A DNA stretch of 64,000 nucleotides from assembly GCA_032717465.1 (NCBI GenBank), contig CM064666.1, positions 5,310,028-5,374,027 of the forward strand, read 5' to 3'. Position numbers and translations under genes: made by a program. This DNA comes from Coenobita brevimanus. Lineage: Eukaryota; Arthropoda; Malacostraca; Decapoda; Coenobitidae. Shown piece after piece: positions 36,345 through 47,336 of this stretch (positions within the stretch are counted from its first letter, which is position 1; the number at the start of each line of letters is the position of its first letter). The notes beneath the pieces are model-generated. The model saw only the letters and a program-made list of their open reading frames with translations, searched no databases and had not been told where the DNA came from.

Positions 36345-36655
36345 GGTGGCTGAGGTTGTAAGAAAGGTGGTCTACTGTCTCAATGGACTCAGGTTCGAAT
36401 CCCGGCTGGGGCAGAGAACGGTTTATAATTTAAATTTCTCCAAAGCAGACTTTACTGATCTACAATAATACCTTCTAACATGTCGTAAAAACTCCTGCTA
36501 ATACCAACCCATCAGTCCTAGTTGAGAAAATCCTAGCATGCATTCAATATGGACGGTGGGCGTTAGCGCCGTGGTGGTGACATGTGGAGGTGAAGTACGC
36601 AGGAGGACTGCTGGGCCTGGGGGAACGGGCTGTTAATCCTATGCCCAGAGTAGGT
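36345..36655 (+). mobile_element. tRNA-derived SINE, copy 2
   Basis: Box A-like TGGCTGAGGTTG (36348-36359 region) and perfect box B GGTTCGAATCC (36392-36402) in CAGGTTCGAATCCCGGCTGG. The body shares with copy 1 GCATTCAATATGGACGGTGG, GTTAGCGCC, CATGTGGAGGTG and GGACTGCTGGGCC. No tandem tail here. Pol III transcription and mobilisation by a partner LINE are family knowledge, not shown here. Confidence 0.82.
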
Positions 36656-37196
36656 CCAGTAAAAGAAAATAGGTTTTAAATTGTCATCATTCCATCATGA
36701 ATGAAAGGCTGTTAAATTGCTCAATACTAAATGGTGCTAGTCACGAAGAAGTTTTAGGTTAAGGATGTTGAGCCATAGTCTTGTCCTTTACAAACAACGA
36801 GCTACGTGAGTCAAGATGCAAAGGAATGAATATCCTTGCCAAGTTAACCAGCTCTCCAGTATGATTACGCTTGGCCATCTACTGAGCTGAAGGAGTTAGC
36901 ATGTTCAAGCCAAATAATAATAACAAAATAATAGTAATAAATTCCCTACATTTTATTACCTGTACTACATTTAATATTTGCTAAACGGCTGTGTGTCTAC
37001 ACCCAAGAATTTATGAGCAGTGACTGTATATAACTATATTGGCTGAAGGTGTGTGGCAAGCCCCATCACCTTTTGTTATAGAAGTACGCTGTACACCTTT
37101 ACAACAATAAATACTTATATCACTCACTGACTCAGTTAATCAATAAGTATTAATAATAATATTGACAATAATAATAATAAAAATATCATCATCATC

Positions 37197-37237
<41 letters not shown>

Positions 37238-37280
37238 CCCACTTAGTTTAGTGGTACTTTGTTTTAGGGTAGTTCTACAT
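36656..37280. other. Non-coding region with (ATC)n at 37184-37235
   Basis: AT-rich, with AATAATA tracts and a CATCATC microsatellite. No gene. Confidence 0.5.
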
Positions 37281-37354
37281 CGAGTGGCATGCCAAGTGTT
37301 TTGCTGTAAACCAGGAAAACATTTACAATGCTGGGTAGTAAGCTTATAACCAAC
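37281..37354 (-). repeat. Dispersed ~74-bp hairpin repeat, copy D
   Basis: Minus strand: TTGGTTATAAGCTTACTACC...GTTTTCCTGGTTTACAGC...CTTGGCATGCCACTCG. Fourth member of the family. Confidence 0.7.
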
Positions 37355-37381
37355 CGACACGTGTTCCCTACGTGACAGCAA

Positions 37382-38272
37382 GTGGGTTGGCGGAGGGTTA
37401 GTGCCCCATCCCGGATAAAACTAACTAAAAATACGAACAAGAAGCCTCGGACAAGGACTGACCAAAAGATGACGACTAAAGACCGAACAAAGGACATGAT
37501 ACGGATGGCAACATGGAATGTAAGGGGTGCAAATGATGAAACGAAAGAGAGGGAGATTGTCAGGGTGGTTGAGGGTGCGAAAGTGCATGTATGTGGATTA
37601 ACTGAAACTAAATGGAGAGAAGAGAGTGTGAGAGAATGGGAGTATGGATGGGGTATATGTGCAGGAGTACGTGAGAATGAGAGGGCAAAAGAAGGAGTGT
37701 GTATTGTTGTGAGTAACAAATGGAAGGAGAATATAAGAGCGTATGGGTCAGTTGGCTCAAGGATTGTGTGGGTAAGATTGAAAGTTGGACTACAAATGTG
37801 GGTGACTGTGTGCGTGTATGCACCAACACAAGATCGTGCAAGCAGAGTGAGAGAAGAGTTCTGGAAAAACATGGAACTGTGCATGGAAAAGTTTCAAAGG
37901 AATGAGAGAGTGATTTGATTGGTGATATGCATGGTAAAGTAGGGAATGTGAAGGTGGATGGAGTAGTTGGTGAGTGGCGTGTGCCTGCTGAAATAGATGA
38001 GAATGGGAATTCTTTAGTGGACATTTGTGCCGGGAGGGGGTTGGTGATAGCCAATACCCTCTTCAGGCACAAAATGATCCACATGTATACATGGCGAGTG
38101 ATGAGAAGGGTGGGTGGTGAACTGAATGAGAGGAAGCCAAGGATTATGTGTGTGTGGATGAATGGATGCGAAGAAGTATAATGGATGGAAGAGCATATAG
38201 AAGCTGGGGGAGTGGACTTACTGATCACCACTTGGTGGTGGTCAGAATCAAGATCTAAGTAAAATGAAGAAA
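37382..38272 (+). pseudogene. RTE-3 endonuclease domain
   Basis: The clearest endonuclease of the family: [20 protein letters not shown] (37497), VCGLTETKWREESV (Glu block), GVCIVVSNKWKENIR, RIVWVRLKVGLQMWVTVCVY and APTQDRASRVREEFWKNME. A 1-bp shift near 37915 leads to IGDMHGKVGNVKVDG (GDMN has become GDMH), then AGRGLVIANTLFRHKM and a final LTDHHLVVVRIKI block (TDHH replacing SDH, about 38220). Normally nicks target DNA. Confidence 0.82.
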
Positions 38273-40664
38273 TAGAAAAAGGGATGGAGAGGAGGAAGGA
38301 GTAGATGCAAGGAGAGTGGAAAGGTTACAAGAGAATGAGAATAAGGCAGAATATAAGAGAGAAGCGGAGGAATGATTGGGTAAATATGAAGTGGAGTAGA
38401 TGGGGGATGTGGAAGGTGTGTGCAAGATATTCACAGAAGAAATGTGTGCAGCATGTGAGGTGGTGTCTGGGGTGAAGAGAAGACAAAAGGGGGTGCAAGG
38501 AACAGCATGGTGGAATGAAGAGGTGAGACAGGCCGTGGCAGAAAAGAGGAAAGCATATAATGAATGGATGAGAAATAGGGGCATGGAAGAAGCTGAGACA
38601 CGGAAGGAAGAGTGAGGTGAAAAGATTAGTAAGAGAGAGTAAGAAGAGAGTGGACGAGAAATTTGGAAGGAATTTGAGTGTAAAGTGGAGGGACTGTAAT
38701 AAAAAAAATTTTCTGGAAAGAGGTAAAGAGAGTTCGACAGGGTCGCAGTGATGTTAGTAGGGGAGGGAAAGATAAAAATGGTAGATTACTAGTGGAGAAG
38801 GGAGAAACAGTGAGCAGATGGAGGGAACACTGTAAGGAAATGTTGAACATAGAGAATGAAAGTGATGTGAGTATAAGTGGCTGGGGAATGGCTGGGAGAA
38901 GGAGAGAGGTGAGAAGACAGGAAGAAATCAGTAGGATGAAAGTTGTGAAAGCAATGAAGAAAGTCTAAATGTGGAAAGCCCTAAGAACTGGATGAGTGTG
39001 TGGTGAAATGCTGAAGCATGGGGAAGAGATAGTAGTAGAATGGATGTGGAAGATGTGAAGATTGGCCTGGGAGGAAGGCAGAGTCCCAGAGGACTGGAAG
39101 TCAGGTATAATTATTCCCTTGTACAAAGGGAGTGAGAGCAGTGGAAATGAGTTATTTAAGAGGAGCCTGTGGAGTCACATGGAGAGACAGGCTGACGAAT
39201 GAGCATATAAAGGAGCGTTGTGGTGTGGATGTGGATGTGATAGGAAGCGTTATGAGGAACACACTGAGGTGGTTTGGCCATGTGGAGAGGATGGAGGGAG
39301 AGAGACTGATGAAGAGAGTGTACTGTATGTGAGTGAGGTGGAGGGGGGAAGAGGGAGGGGGAGGCCGAGGATGAGATGGAGGGAAGGCGTGGAGAGGTAT
39401 ATGAGAGAGGGGGGTGTGAGTTGGGAGTGGGGCAGCGAAATGGCGGGGGACAGGGCGACGTGGAGGCGATGTGTTTGTGGCCACCCCAAACGAGATTGAG
39501 GCGTCTAGCAATAGATAGATAGATAGATAGACAAAGCGAAAGGGGAAAAAGAAATATGTGGTAATCATAGGGGCATTTGTCTTTTTAGTGTAATTAGAAA
39601 TGTATATCGCAGGATACTTATTGACAGAGTTAGGAAAATAACAGAGGAATTAGTTGGAGAAGAAAAAGGAGGTTTTAGGAAGGATTGAGGTTGTGTAGAT
39701 CAGATATTCATTCTTAGATCTTTAGTGGAAAAGTTTCTTGAGAGGGGAAAGAAATTGTATGCGGCCTTCATGGATTTGGAAAAAGCATATCACAGGGAGG
39801 ATAGACAAGGATTGTGGAAAGTATTAAGAATATATGGAGTAGATGGGAAGTTGTTGAATGCTGTGAGGAGTATGTATGAGGGTGCTAAGACTGCAGTGCG
39901 TGTGGATTGTGAACTTAGTTAATTTTTCTATTAGAAGGTTGGGTTGAAACAGAGATGTGTCATGTTTCCATGGTTGTTCAATCTGTACATGGATGGGGTT
40001 ATAAAAGTGATCCAAGGTAGGGCAGTGGATGTTGGAGTGGCCCTAAAGACACAGGGCAGTGTTTGGAATGTCCCATTACTGTTGTCTGCAGATGATACTG
40101 TGTTGTTAAGTGAAGACGAAGGGGAGCTGCAAGGCTTGGTGGATGAGTTTCAGAGAGCATGTAAGGAACGGAATCTAAAGGTAAATGTAGGGAGGAGTAA
40201 AGTTATGGTCTTCAAGAGATGTGAAGTCAGTGATGGATGACGAGGAAATGGAAAACGTGAGTATCTTTAAGTACTTGGGTAGAGTTATGAGTTAGGATGG
40301 AAGTTCGGAGGGTGAAGTGCTTGAAAGGGTACAGCAAGGAAGAAAGGTTACTGGTTCCTTGAAAGCAGTGATAAGAAACAGGGAACTGAGCATTGAAGTG
40401 AAGAAATTACTACATGACAGTATTGTGATACCAATTCTAACTTATGGAAGTGAAGCTTGGACCTTGTTAGAGGGACACAAGTTAAGGGTGGGAGCTGTGG
40501 AAATGAGTTATTTAAGTGGAGCCTGTAGAGTCACATGGAGAGACAGATTGACAAATGAGGATGTGAAGGAACGTTGTGGTGTAGATGTGGATGTGATAGG
40601 AAGCATTAGGAGAAACACACTGAGGTGGTTTGGCCAATGGAGAGGATGGATAGTGAGAGACTGA
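38273..40664 (+). pseudogene. RTE-3 reverse transcriptase, interrupted
   Basis: Linker (AYNEWMRNRGMEEAE, 38540-38600), RT opening near 38970 (WKALRTG, eroded), PEDWKSGIIIPLYK (39090-39120). After the insertion the sequence resumes at KRKGEKEICGNHRGICLF (39537), then LYAAFMDLEKAYHRED (motif A, 39755), LKQRCVMFPWLFNLYMDGVI (39941) and LLLSADDTVLLSEDEGE (40074). The C-terminus is TYGSEAWTLLEGHKLRVGAV and ends NTLRWFGQW (40615). At least eight frame breaks. Confidence 0.8.
39129..39530 (+). mobile_element. 402-bp RTE 3'-end copy inserted into RTE-3, with 6-bp TSD
   Basis: Starts within the C-terminal coding (SRVRAVEMSYL block), includes NTLRWFGHVERMEGER (39255-39300) and ends in (ATAG)n (39512-39530). 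ACAAAG flanks it at 39123-39128 and 39531-39536. Removing it rejoins CCCTTGTACAAAG-CGAAAGGGG of RTE-3, matching RTE-1 and RTE-2. Confidence 0.9.
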
Positions 40665-40890
40665 CGATGGGAGTTTATGTGAGTGAGGTGGAGGACGAGA
40701 GGAGGAGGGGGAGGCCAAGGATGAGATGGAGGGATGGAGTGGAGAAGTATATGAGAGAGGGGTGTGAGTTGAGAGCAGGGCAGTGAAATGGCGGGTGACA
40801 GGGCGACGTGGAGGTGATTTGTTTGTGGCCACCCTGTATGGGATTAAGGAGTCTGGCAATAGATAGATAGATAGATAGATAGACAGATAG

Positions 40891-41110
40891 TAGTAGCAGT
40901 AGTAGTAGTAGTAGCAGTATAAATAATGCTCCAAAGTCTCACCTAGTAGGAAGAAATGGGACTGGTGGTGGCTCTGCTGGTTTAGGAAGTGAGGACAACA
41001 AACATTTTAGTCGGAAATATCCCTGCGCTCACTTACGCGCTGTCCTCAGTTGCCAGTGCTCGCAACCATCTACAAAATACACATGCTTATCGTACAGTAT
41101 CTCTTATTTA
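40891..41110. other. Short spacer with (TAG)n tract
   Basis: GTAGTAGCAGTAGTAG tract at 40888-40918, then non-coding sequence up to the Penelope terminal-repeat-like block. Confidence 0.5.
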
Positions 41111-41830
41111 GACCACTTGAACACGATAAAATAGATTTCGAGTAGGATGAGGACAGCGGGCACAGAAACGAACAGCATCTTTATTATCAGATGTTTCAAG
41201 ATATAAAATGTCATCATCAGTGGTGTATAAGGAATAACTTAAATTTTCAGACAAAACAATGAAAACAAGAAGGGGTGCCAAGCCACAGCAAACTCATCAC
41301 CGACAGTCAATTGAATGCTGACGTATAAACACAACAGGATATCTAGTCAAAGGTGTTACCTATCAATTTTGAAGTAAATCTGGTGAAAACTGACGATTTT
41401 ATGTCCATTTTTTAAATTTAGGCCCGACCCACTTGACACTGACCTCCAACCACTAACTGGGAGGTGACCCCCCCTGATATAATGAGCCTTGTTATAGGAT
41501 GCACATTTGAAAGATGCACCTTTAGCTATTTGTTACATGTCGATATGAAGAACTTGGATGAAGTTATGGCGAAAAACGATTTTTGTTTACAGTTAATTCA
41601 TTTGGGGGGCCCGCAGCCTGGGCCTTTGCCCAGTTTGGCCCAAAATTTAATCAGGTGATCAGAGTGTCATAGCCCATCATCCAAGTAATTTTAGTCAAAA
41701 CAGCACCAGTCGTTTTCGCGTAAAGTTGTTAACAGGCAGACAGACAAACAAACAAACAAACAGACAAACCGAATGAAAACAATCCCCGTCCCCGAAAAGC
41801 TGTAATAAAAAATGACTATAGAGATATTTA
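41110..41830 (+). mobile_element. Penelope-like element fragment (PLE-3) with terminal-repeat-like block and intron-like segment
   Basis: The block GAGTAGGATGAGGACAGCGG ... CATCATCAGTGG (41131-41212) matches the terminal-repeat region at 47120-47200 in the same direction. It is followed by eroded coding equivalent to PKQE-VPSHSK...NADV-TQQDI (41265-41325), then the ~480-bp non-coding segment shared with PLE-L and PLE-R (starting GTCAAAGGTGTTAC at about 41345). The nuclease exon is missing; the fragment ends facing PLE-L, tail to tail. Confidence 0.7.
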
Positions 41831-41981
41831 AAACCAGCAAGAAATGAAGCCTAGAGAGGTACTGCAGACATAATGTTGTTTTAGAGATTGGTTATGACTC
41901 TTAATATACAATGATTCAAGGAACCTTAAGTTACTATTTGATGTACAAGATAATATTTTAAAATCCTATTTTTTAAGTATA

Positions 41982-42311
41982 TCACAAGATCAATAATGGT
42001 CTCTTACTGCTGAGTGAGAAGGGGACCTGAGTCTGGCCTGTCCTCCTTGGCTGACTCATGTGCTCGTCTGTCCGAACCGTGCAAGCACAGATCGTGCTGC
42101 CATCATGCACGGCCTGAGAACCTGGGCAAGTGAGACAATTGACGACTGATGAGCATAGGTTGGTTGGAGCAGGGTCCGTAACGTGAAAGAAGGAGCCAGT
42201 TTTGAATGGATTATTTAATATAATCTTAAAGTTAATTTGGGGATAATATTTTGCTAGAGATCGAATTAAACAATCTTTCATATGAATGGAAATATCACTG
42301 CAGTAGGGTAA
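41982..42311 (-). pseudogene. PLE-L linker and GIY-YIG nuclease remnant
   Basis: LPYCSDISIHMKDCLIRSL, AKYYPQINFKIILNNPFKTG, SFFHVTDPAPTNLCSSVV then NCLTCPGSQAVHDGSTICA and VRTDEHMSQPRRTG. The Cys-containing linker (CLTCPG) precedes the nuclease. The YIG box is eroded to HDGST and the domain stops at about 41982 without its C-terminal half. The family enzyme would cut target DNA for Penelope insertion; this one is inactive. Confidence 0.75.
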
Positions 42312-42800
42312 TTAAGATAAAATACCTCGTTTCTGGCAGTAGGGATTGGTTATTACCCGACCCCACCCAGGAGGGGGTCAGAGACTGGTATTGTTTGTCT
42401 GTTAGCAACTTTATGCCAAAACTTTTGGTGCAATTTTGACTAAAATAACAGGGATGATGGGCTATGACCTTCTGATCACCTGATTAAAATTTGAGCCAAG
42501 TTGGGCCAAGGCTGAGGCTGTAGGCCAAAATAATGCAAAAAAAAAAAAAAAATCTAAAGAGAAATCGTCTTTTCGTCTTACCTCTTTTCACATTCGTTAT
42601 ATCGACACGAAACCAAAACCTAAATTAGGTGCATCTTGCAAGTCTGCATCCTATAACATGCCTCGTTACATCAGGGGGGTCACCCACCAGGAAGCTGAAG
42701 GGGGTCATTGTCAGGTGGGCCGGGCCTTAAATTCCAAATGGGCATGAAATTGTCAATTTTCACCCAATGTACACCAAGTTTGATATGTGACACCTTTGAC
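42312..42800 (-). other. Conserved intron-like non-coding segment inside PLE-L
   Basis: Lies between the ADVKIQQDI coding end and the LPYCSDISI coding start. It begins GTCAAAGGTGTCACA and ends ...TATTTTATCTTAA (TTAG in PLE-R). The same segment occupies the same place in PLE-R (60752-61284) and follows the same coding end in PLE-3. Internal blocks include CATAGCCCATCATCCCTGTT (reading minus) and ACAGACAAACA tails. Consistent with an intron retained by the family, but I could not join the flanking frames cleanly with GT-AG borders. Confidence 0.55.
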
Positions 42801-43284
42801 TAGATATCCTGTTGTATTTTTACGTCAGCACTAAAATGACTGCCTGGGACGGGTGTAATGTTCCTTGGCACCGGTTCTTGTTTAGGCATGCATTGACTGT
42901 TTAGAAAGTTCCTTATATGAAGATACAACAGGTTTTCACTATAGCCATTATTTGCAAAATATTTTCTTAGGAAGAGAATCTCATCATGGAACAGAGAATA
43001 TGTACTGTAGATGAGAGAAAGAAAGCTCTGTGTAACAAGGTCTGAACAGCACTGACTACACATTTTACAGCAATGGCTGGAAAAGAAAAAAAACTGCTAC
43101 CCAAAATGAGAAACAATGCTTATGAAATATCTAACACCAAAGCTTACAAGTATCTTTCTTAATCACGATATCTAAAAATGGGAGACAACCGTTGGACTCT
43201 GTTTCAGTCGTGAACTATTGTCTATCATCATGACTAGTGTTATTATAGTGCCAAAAATCAAAAGCATTGCTTTTATTTTTAAGT
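42801..43284 (-). pseudogene. PLE-L RT C-terminal (thumb) region
   Basis: After RTE-4, the minus strand reads LPFLDIVIKKDTCKLWC (43190-43140) then an open 87-codon stretch (43063-42800) with STYSLFHDEILFLRKYFANN, GYSENLLYLHIRNFLNSQ and HFSADVKIQQDI, ending in TAG. The same block, split by R36-c, is found in PLE-R (58150-58209 and 60581-60750). Confidence 0.78.
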
Positions 43285-43395
43285 ATGACCAATACTTATG
43301 GTGTGAGGGAACTAGGGACACCCTCCTCTGTTTTCTAGGTGCTAAAAAGAGACAGGCCAAAGAAAGGGATAGGGGACTGAGTTATCCCCGTACCC

Positions 43396-44140
43396 TGAAG
43401 ATTGGGTCTATGAATGTGCGTGGATGTAGTACGATTGAGGCTAAAAGGGAGGAGATTGGGAGATGTTTGTGAGAAGAAAGTTGGATGTGTTTGTTTTGAA
43501 TGAAACGAAGATGAAATGGAAAGGTGAGTCTAAGTTTAGAAGTGTGAATGGAAGATTGTCAGGTGTTGATAGACGAAGGGCAAGAGAAGGTGTGGCCTTG
43601 GTAGTGAGTCCGGAAGTACAGCAGTGTGTGCTTGAATGGAAGGTGTCATCGAGACTGATGTGGGTGAAAGCGGAATTTGAACGTGAGGTGTGGGTGTTTG
43701 TGAGTACATAAGGGCCTCGTAGAGAAAGGGATGAAGAAGAGAGGGAGTCTTTCTGGAATGATGCTGATGAGTATCTGCAGAGTTTTGGAGCGAATGTGAA
43801 TGTGGTAATGATGGGAGATCTGAATGCTAGAGTGGGAAATGTAGCAGTTGAAGGTGTAGTTGGTATGCATGGTGTGCCTGGAAGAAGTGAAAATGGGGAA
43901 CGAATGATAGGGATGTGCACTGAACGAGAGATGGTCACTGGAATTACCTTGTTTGAGAAGAAGGATATAAGTATACATGGGTAGACAGGAGGGTGGATGG
44001 GTTGTTGATAGAGCATTGATGGACTTTATGGTTGTGTCCTGGAATGTAATAGGAAGATTGTTGGATGTGAGAGCTCTGAGACGGGAGGGTGGAGGTATGT
44101 CTGACCACTACCTGATGGAGGGAAAGTTAAGAGTAGGTAA
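43396..44140 (+). pseudogene. RTE-4 APE-type endonuclease
   Basis: TLKIGSMNVRGCSTIEAKRE (43398), then in a shifted frame VFVLNETKMKWKGES (Glu block), REGVALVVSPEVQQCVLEWK and RLMWVKAEFEREVWVFVST. After a stop at 43709 come EREFFWNDADEYLQSFGAN, VVMMGDLNARVGNVAVEGVV (GDLN block, 43803), GRSENGERMIGMCTEREM and a final GGMSDHYLMEGKLRVG-like block (SDH near 44100). Three to four frame breaks. Confidence 0.82.
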
Positions 44141-44399
44141 GAGATAGGTGAGAGCTAGGGGAGTTAAGTATGGCAGGGAGGTTTTGAGAGTGAGTGAGTT
44201 GGATAAAAGAGAGAAAATGATAGAGTATGAGGAGAAATTGAAAGATGAGTGGAATGCAGTGAAAGATCAAGAAAATGGCAGTGTGGAGGAGGAATGGCAG
44301 TTGTTTAAGAGTGCTGTGGTGGGGCATGCGGAAGAGGTGTGTGGTGTGAGACGAGTAGGTGGTGGTGTAAGAAAAGGAAGTGAATGGTGGTGCTAGGAA

Positions 44400-46310
44400 G
44401 TATGGCTGTGACTGAGAAGAAATGTGCATATGAAGTGTGGCTGCAGAGGAAGGATGAGGTGTCATATGAGACATAAGGAAAAGAGGAATAGGACGAGAAG
44501 AGCTGTGCGTGATGCTAAAGTGGCAGCAGATGAGAGGTGGGGTAGGCGGTTGACTGAGAATTTTCAACAGAATAAGAAAATGTTTTGGAAGGAGGTGAAA
44601 ATGGTGCGAAAAGGAGAGTCTGGGAAGGAAGAGCCAGTAAAAGCAGAGGATGGAAAGATGTTAATTGAGAAGGATGAAGTAAGGAAGAGATGGGAGGAGT
44701 ATTTTGAAAGATTGTTAAATGTAGAGGAGGAAAGGGAGGCTGAGATTGTGGTGGATGGAAGTGTGCAAGGAATGAATGTGTAGGGAGAGTTGAATGATTC
44801 TTTGATCATGAAGGAAAAAGTGCAGGAGGCAGTAAAGGAGATGAAAACAGGGAAAGCTGCAGGTATGGATGGGTGTGCTGTGGAATGCCTGAAAGGTGGT
44901 GGAGCGACTATTGCTGACTGGTTAGTAAGATTGTTGAATGTGTGCTTTGTGAAAGGTATGGTGCTAATTGACTGGGCAAGTGCTTGGGTGGTGCTGCTGT
45001 ATAAAGGTAAGGGCGATAAGTATGAATGTACTAGCTTTAGGGATATAAGTCTGTGAGTGTTGTAGGTAAGGTGTATGGTAGAGTGTTAATTAAGAGAGTT
45101 AGAGAGGGTACAGAGGGAGTAATTTATGACGAGCAGTGTGGCTTTAGAAGAGGGAGGGGATGCGTGGGTCAGGTGTTTGCTGTGAGACAGGTGTGTGAAA
45201 AGTATTTAGCAAAAGGTAAGGATGTGTTTTGGGCGTTTTTAGAAAAAGCGTATGACAGAACTGACAGGGAGTCTTTGTGGACTGTTTTAAGACTGTATGG
45301 ACTTGATGGTAGGTTACTAAAAGGAGAAGTTTATATGTACATAGTAGAGCGTGTGCAAGAGTGGGAAATACTGTGAGTGATTGGTTTCCCGTGAGAGTGG
45401 GGCTGTGGTAGGGATGTGTGATGCCGCCTTGGTTGTTTAATATTTATATGGATGGTGTTGTAAGGGAGGTTAATGCAAGAGTGTTAGGTGGAGGTCTGAT
45501 TCTGGTGAATGTTGATGACAGAGAGTGGAATCTGAAGCAGCTGCTGTTTGCAGACGGTACTGCGCTGGTGGCTGATTCAGAGGCGAGATTGAGACAGTTG
45601 GTAGAGGAGTTTGGAAGGGTGTGTGAAAAGAGGAAATTTAAAGTAAATGAGAATTGGAGGAAAGTAATGAAGTGTACGAGGTTGGTAGATGGGAGGAGGA
45701 TGAACTTAGTTTTGATTGGTGAGTGCTTGAAGAGGTAGTGTTTTAAGTTTTCAGAGTCACATGTTGCTGTGGATGGAAGAATTGATGCAGAAGTGAAATT
45801 TAGAATGAATGAAGTAGGAAAGGTGCTGGGAGGAATGAAAAAAGGGTTTAGATGTTCGCTTAGAATGGATGTAATGAGAAGGCTGTATAATGGTGTTGTG
45901 GTACCAACTGCATTATATGGGGCCGAAACATGGGATATGGGTGTAGCAAAAAGAAAAGTTTGAATGTAATGCAGATGAGCTGTCTGAGGAGTATGCGTGG
46001 AGTGACGTGTGTGGATCGAGTGAGAAATGATGAAATGCAAAGAAGAACTGGAGTTGTGCGGAAGATGGCTGATCGAGTTAAGCAGAGGGTGTTGCGATGG
46101 TTTGGGCATATGGAGAGAATGGATAATGAGTGACTGGTGAGAAAGATAACTAGGTCTGATGTGAGAGGTGTAAGACGGAGAGGAAGACCACAAATCGGAT
46201 GGATGGACAGTGTGAAGAGAGCGTTGGATGCGAATGGGATGTCTGTTGAGCAAGGAAGAGTGGCTGTGCGTGATAGAAATGAATGGAGTGAAATTGTGAG
46301 TGAATAAGTG
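44400..46310 (+). pseudogene. RTE-4 reverse transcriptase and C-terminal region, active-site mutation
   Basis: Linker RRAVRDAKVAADERWGRRL, NKKMFWKEVKMVRKGES (44570), EAVKEMKTGKAAGMDGCAVE (44830), ASAWVVLLYKGKGDKYECTS (44980), SVVGKVYGRVLIKRVREG, YDEQCGFRRGRGCVGQVF (45126), FWAFLEKAYDRTDRESLW (motif A, 45226), MPPWLFNIYMDGVVREVNAR (motif B, 45420) and LKQLLFADGTALVADSEARL (motif C, 45532). In motif C, FADD is FADG, so the second catalytic Asp is lost. The tail has ALYGAETWDMGVAKRKV, LRWFGHMERMDNE and RRRGRPQIGWMDSVKRALD. Confidence 0.87.
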
Positions 46311-46644
46311 ATGATGCAGCCATGACGGGATATTCTCCTGCATTTGTCTGATCAGCTGATCAGGTCAGGTGCGGGTAAGGGGATGGGTCTATTATGATGT
46401 GGCAGGGGTACACCAGCTCTGCTGTTGGGCCATGCTGCGGATGTCACTGATTGCACTGCGCAGTTGACCCACGTGCGGTGTGATGTGGTGAGGATCTGTC
46501 CCTTCTCCCCTTTGGGGCTAAGATGCGAATGAATGTGTTTGAGTGGATGAGTAAATTGGGAGTGTGCCGTCCTTTCTCAGCTACCTTCCTTTCCGCGGGG
46601 GAAGCAGCCTAGGTATATAGACAGTATATTCATAGATGACCAAT

Positions 46645-47040
46645 GTATCATCGACATACCTTCGGTACATCCATGATTTGATAATACCTGGACAATCTCT
46701 TAGTCAGAATGGCTCGAAATAGCATAAGAAAATGTTGGCAAATGTTGGTCCAAGGTTCGATCCTATAGCAACACCATTAATTTGTTTACAGAGTTTTTTA
46801 CTGAATACGAACAAACCATTCTTCACACAATGGGACAAAAGTTCTTTGTATACATTATTTGTTATTCCTTTGAAAAGTTCATTTCTTTATGGAACAGTTT
46901 CGAAATTACGTCTATACTTTCATCAGTGTGGATATTTGCAATCAGGGAGGTATAACATCAACACTGAACATGAAATGTGTGTCAGGTATATCAACTTTAA
47001 AAACGGAATTTGTAAACGCAAGTGAATTTTTAACTGTGAA
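46645..47040 (-). pseudogene. PLE-L reverse transcriptase, N-proximal part
   Basis: Frames on the minus strand give KVDIPDTHFMFSVDV, then NVYKELLSHCVKNGLFVFSK, KQINGVAIGSNLGPTFANI (RT motif B region) and WMYRRYVDDTLVIYE, where YVDD retains both catalytic aspartates. Several 1-2 bp shifts separate the blocks. RTE-4 interrupts directly after YVDDTLVIYE within the target repeat ATGACCAAT. Confidence 0.78.
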
Positions 47041-47336
47041 CTTATTGGTGGTTAAAACACTCAAAAGTGGATCAAGAAATTTTATTGTTTTGACAACTTG
47101 AACACTGAAACACATTTTTTGAGTAGGAAGAGGACACCGCGCATAGGAGAGAACAACATCTTTATTACAGCTGTTTCGGCATGTAGAATGTCATCATCAG
47201 TGGTCTAAAAGGAATATTAAAAATGACAAAAATGTGTAATACAAGAAAAATGATAGATGAATAAAATGAGTGGGAAGTACAATATAGAGAAGTACTGCAG
47301 ATGTAGTGTTGTTTAGAAATGAGATATGGGTCTTAA

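Larger units (their letters stand above)
37384..40890 (+). mobile_element. RTE-like non-LTR retrotransposon RTE-3
   Basis: The most complete RTE copy. 5' end GGGTTGGCGGAGGGTTAGTG, endonuclease 37500-38270, linker and RT start 38270-39128, then a 402-bp insertion of a related 3' end (39129-39530). The RT continues to 40660 and the 3' end has (ATAG)n (40859-40890). Endonuclease frames are longer than in RTE-1 (178 codons from 37382). The RT has KPSKLYAAF-type motif A near 39760 and LLSADDTVLLSE (about 40080; FADD is SADD, Asp pair kept). Indels break it throughout. Confidence 0.87.
43294..46635 (+). mobile_element. RTE-like retrotransposon RTE-4 (distinct subfamily) inserted in PLE-L with 9-bp TSD
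   Basis: A 3,342-bp element flanked by ATGACCAAT (43285-43293 and 46636-46644). It encodes endonuclease, linker, RT and the RWFGHMERM C-terminus, but differs clearly from RTE-1 to RTE-3 at protein level. The 3' end (GCCTAGGTATATAGACAGTAT) has no (ATAG)n run. Few indels relative to the others. Removing it restores PLE-L: AAGT-ATGACCAAT-GTATCATCGACATACC. Confidence 0.88.
41850..47332 (-). mobile_element. Penelope-like element PLE-L, split by RTE-4
   Basis: Minus-strand Penelope copy of about 2.05 kb net. Order from the 5' side: terminal-repeat-like region (47332-47100), RT start (VDIPDTHFMFSVDV, about 47000), motif B region (GSNLGPTFANIFLC) and WMYRRYVDDTLVIY at 46690-46640. Then RTE-4 intervenes. 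It continues with LPFLDIVIKKD (about 43180), LLYLHIRNFLNSQ (about 42920), the intron-like segment (42312-42800) and the nuclease linker (42290-41982), ending near 41850-41940 with a second terminal-repeat-like stretch. It is the mirror image of PLE-R and roughly the same net length. The N-terminal block typical of the family is absent from both. Confidence 0.82.
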
